Part shown: positions 62,445-64,000 of the stretch, piece by piece
Layout of the letters: each line of letters opens with the position of its first letter
Numbering within the stretch: position 1 is the stretch's first letter
Source of the DNA: Anditalea andensis
GTDB taxonomy: Bacteria > Bacteroidota > Bacteroidia > Cytophagales > Cyclobacteriaceae
NCBI RefSeq assembly: GCF_000714815.1
Contig: NZ_JMIH01000023.1
Location: 1-64,000 of the forward strand
Reading direction: 5' to 3'
DNA: 64,000 nucleotides
Translations under genes and position numbers: made by a program
The notes under the pieces: model-generated
The model's database searches: none
What the model was told of the DNA's origin: nothing
What the model saw: the letters and a program-made list of their open reading frames with translations, nothing else

Positions 62445-64000
62445 ATGAAGTATTACTGTACCCTATTTTTCTCCCTATTTTTTCTGACCGTGTCCTATGG
62501 GCAAAAAAATTTTAGCCTAGTAGATGCGCCTGATGTATATGTTAATGGACAACTGCTTCCCTTCCCTTTTGCGGGCGGAATCAATGCTGCGCAGATCCAG
62601 TCCATGGACGTCACCGGAAACGGGCAAGAAGAGATGGTCATCTGGGACCGCAACAGCAGAAGATTATTGGTATTTGAGGATGGGGAAAGCGGTCTAGTCT
62701 ATAAACCTGAACTACAATACCTCTTCCCCGATGATGTGAATGGGTATTTAGTATTAGTGGATTATAATGGAAATGGCCGTAAAGATCTTTTTACCAGCAG
62801 TCCCTTTGGTATAAAAGCATATATGAATAGAGGACATTCCAATCAAATGTTACAATGGGAAGTGGCCCAAAATTTTCTGCGGCTGGATGGTGGATCCAAT
62901 GTTCAGGCTAACAACCTCGATATCCCCGTGATCATGGATATAGACGGAGATGGTGACCTGGACATCATTACCTTTAATTTTGCTGTAGGTGATTATCTGG
63001 AATATTACCGCAATACCAGTATCGAGCGAAAAGGCAGTGCCGATATAGATGGCTTTGCTGCGGCTAGGCTCCGTTGGGGAAATTTTGAGTTTTGTGGATG
63101 CGGTCAGTTTGCCTTTGGCTTTACCTGCGCAGGCAGTCCTATACAAAATATAGATAGAAGTGTAGAAGAAAATCTGAGGCTCCAGCATATAGGAGGACAT
63201 TCGCTCTTGCTGTATGACTTTACGGGAAATGGCATTTTAGATATGGTAATGGGACAGGATGAATGTGATGTTTTATATTTTTTGCCTAACTCAGGCACTA
63301 ATGAGTCACCTGTTTTTACTACGGTGTCCACTACCCTACCCGGCCTGGGACCTCTGCCGGCATTCCCTATATTTCATGTTGCCAACCTGTATAAAGGGAA
63401 TCTCATCATATCTTTAAATGCTTCCAATAGGGCTCAAGAATATAATATTGATTTTAGCAGAAGTTTAAAAAAATATTCCCGTGGAGACATGGGATGGGAA
63501 TCATCTCCGGCGGATTTCCTCCAAAACCAAATGATAGACCTGGGTGAAAATGCACGCCCTTTTTTTATAGGCAACAGAACCCAGGGAGAACTGCTGGTAA
63601 CATCCAACCAGTTAATCGATGGACAGGTGACGGGATTATTGAGCAGATTCAAAATGGACCAAAATGGTCTGACATTACTGGAAGAAGATTTTCTTAATCT
63701 TTCGGACCTGCAACTCACCGATCTGCAGATTCAGCAATCGGGCAATCATTTTTTCTATTCTGGAACAAGGATGGAAAATTTTGTATCCATCCGGTCACTT
63801 TTTTATAACCAAGGAGGATTGGATGTAGGAAGTGCTCAATCTGTGTCTATCCCTGAGGTTTCTCTTCGAGGAAACGATCACCTAGAGTTTTTTATATTTG
63901 GCAATCAAACCTATCTTTTATTAGCCCGCCAGACAGGTGAACTATTAAGATATCGCGTTAATTTTGATCCAAACCCATCCTTTCTTTTATTAGATAGAAA
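62445..64000 (+). CDS. FG-GAP/VCBS repeat surface protein, C-terminus cut by window end
   Basis: An open frame from ATG at 62445 to the window edge, 518 codons seen. It has a signal peptide (hydrophobic to ...SYGQK, about residue 20), then repeats with Ca2+-binding-like DxxGxGxxD loops: DVTGNGQEEMV, DYNGNGRKDLF, DIDGDGDLDII and DFTGNGILDMV, the FG-GAP/VCBS pattern of beta-propeller surface proteins. A Cys-rich patch (FCGCGQFAFGFTCAG) lies near 207-221. A T9SS C-terminal sorting domain would be expected beyond the edge but cannot be seen. Confidence 0.88.
   Translation, partial: MKYYCTLFFSLFFLTVSYGQKNFSLVDAPDVYVNGQLLPFPFAGGINAAQIQSMDVTGNGQEEMVIWDRNSRRLLVFEDGESGLVYKPELQYLFPDDVNGYLVLVDYNGNGRKDLFTSSPFGIKAYMNRGHSNQMLQWEVAQNFLRLDGGSNVQANNLDIPVIMDIDGDGDLDIITFNFAVGDYLEYYRNTSIERKGSADIDGFAAARLRWGNFEFCGCGQFAFGFTCAGSPIQNIDRSVEENLRLQHIGGHSLLLYDFTGNGILDMVMGQDECDVLYFLPNSGTNESPVFTTVSTTLPGLGPLPAFPIFHVANLYKGNLIISLNASNRAQEYNIDFSRSLKKYSRGDMGWESSPADFLQNQMIDLGENARPFFIGNRTQGELLVTSNQLIDGQVTGLLSRFKMDQNGLTLLEEDFLNLSDLQLTDLQIQQSGNHFFYSGTRMENFVSIRSLFYNQGGLDVGSAQSVSIPEVSLRGNDHLEFFIFGNQTYLLLARQTGELLRYRVNFDPNPSFLLLDR

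Noticed and set aside
1-64000. CRISPR arrays, rRNA genes, insertion sequences, prophage
   Set aside because: No regularly spaced repeats, no rRNA-like blocks, no transposase, integrase or phage structural proteins seen.

Overview
The window looks like chromosomal DNA of a Bacteroidota bacterium, most probably order Cytophagales. The evidence is an AT-rich genome with almost no Shine-Dalgarno signals, promoters that fit the Bacteroidetes consensus TTTG-N19-TAnnTTTG (near-perfect in front of two of the three tRNA genes and of blaI), a protein with a type IX secretion (T9SS) sorting tail, PorT-like outer-membrane barrels, an ExbB/ExbD energising cluster, and a sodium-pumping NADH:quinone reductase, which is common in marine members. 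The species cannot be named from the sequence. There is no rRNA, no CRISPR array, and no recognisable insertion sequence or prophage.

Layout. 0.3-6.4 kb: tRNA-Arg, an outer-membrane barrel, an enoyl-CoA hydratase/isomerase, a PAP2-like membrane protein, rpoN and asnS. 6.5-10.6 kb: NAD(P)HX repair enzyme and an exbB/small membrane protein/exbD/exbD operon. 10.8-12.4 kb: tRNA-Ser, an 800-base gene-free stretch, and a second barrel. 12.5-18.7 kb: one leftward operon of seven genes (glycosyltransferase, small protein, SpoIIE-type phosphatase, polysaccharide deacetylase, glycosyltransferase, TatD nuclease, asparaginase). 18.8-25.3 kb: ruvC; a tgt/LptF-G/EamA operon; a GC-rich structured element upstream of tgt; and a glycosyltransferase/ECF sigma/rsmG operon. 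25.4-31.2 kb: two tandem Uma2 genes and a DnaQ-DnaE fusion polymerase.

32.3-35.9 kb is a patch of gene decay. It holds a T9SS serine protease split by a frameshift and a zinc metallopeptidase gene with one frameshift and one amber stop. 36.2-44.6 kb: thioredoxin, DUF502 protein, nqrABCDE (no nqrF next to it), ispH-cmk. 44.7-49.5 kb: adenine deaminase, old yellow enzyme, YpdA-type reductase, NRDE/TANGO2 protein. 49.8-58.9 kb: a BlaI/BlaR1-like repressor-sensor pair with two operators around its promoter, a Gre-like protein, small envelope proteins, an SDR, MscS overlapping an alkyltransferase-like protein, an XRE regulator, a solute symporter, clpS and recR. 59.1-64.0 kb: tRNA-Ala, HAD phosphatase, DUF2461 protein, murF, and an FG-GAP repeat protein that runs off the right end.

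Most of the window is ordinary housekeeping. The most interesting places are the structured GC-rich element at about 22.58-22.73 kb, the exact interleaving of promoter and operators upstream of blaI together with a BlaR1 homologue that ends in a charged coiled coil, the perfect 20-base palindrome between the Uma2 genes and dnaE, and the two broken secreted or membrane protease genes. I found no large undescribed defence or biosynthetic system.
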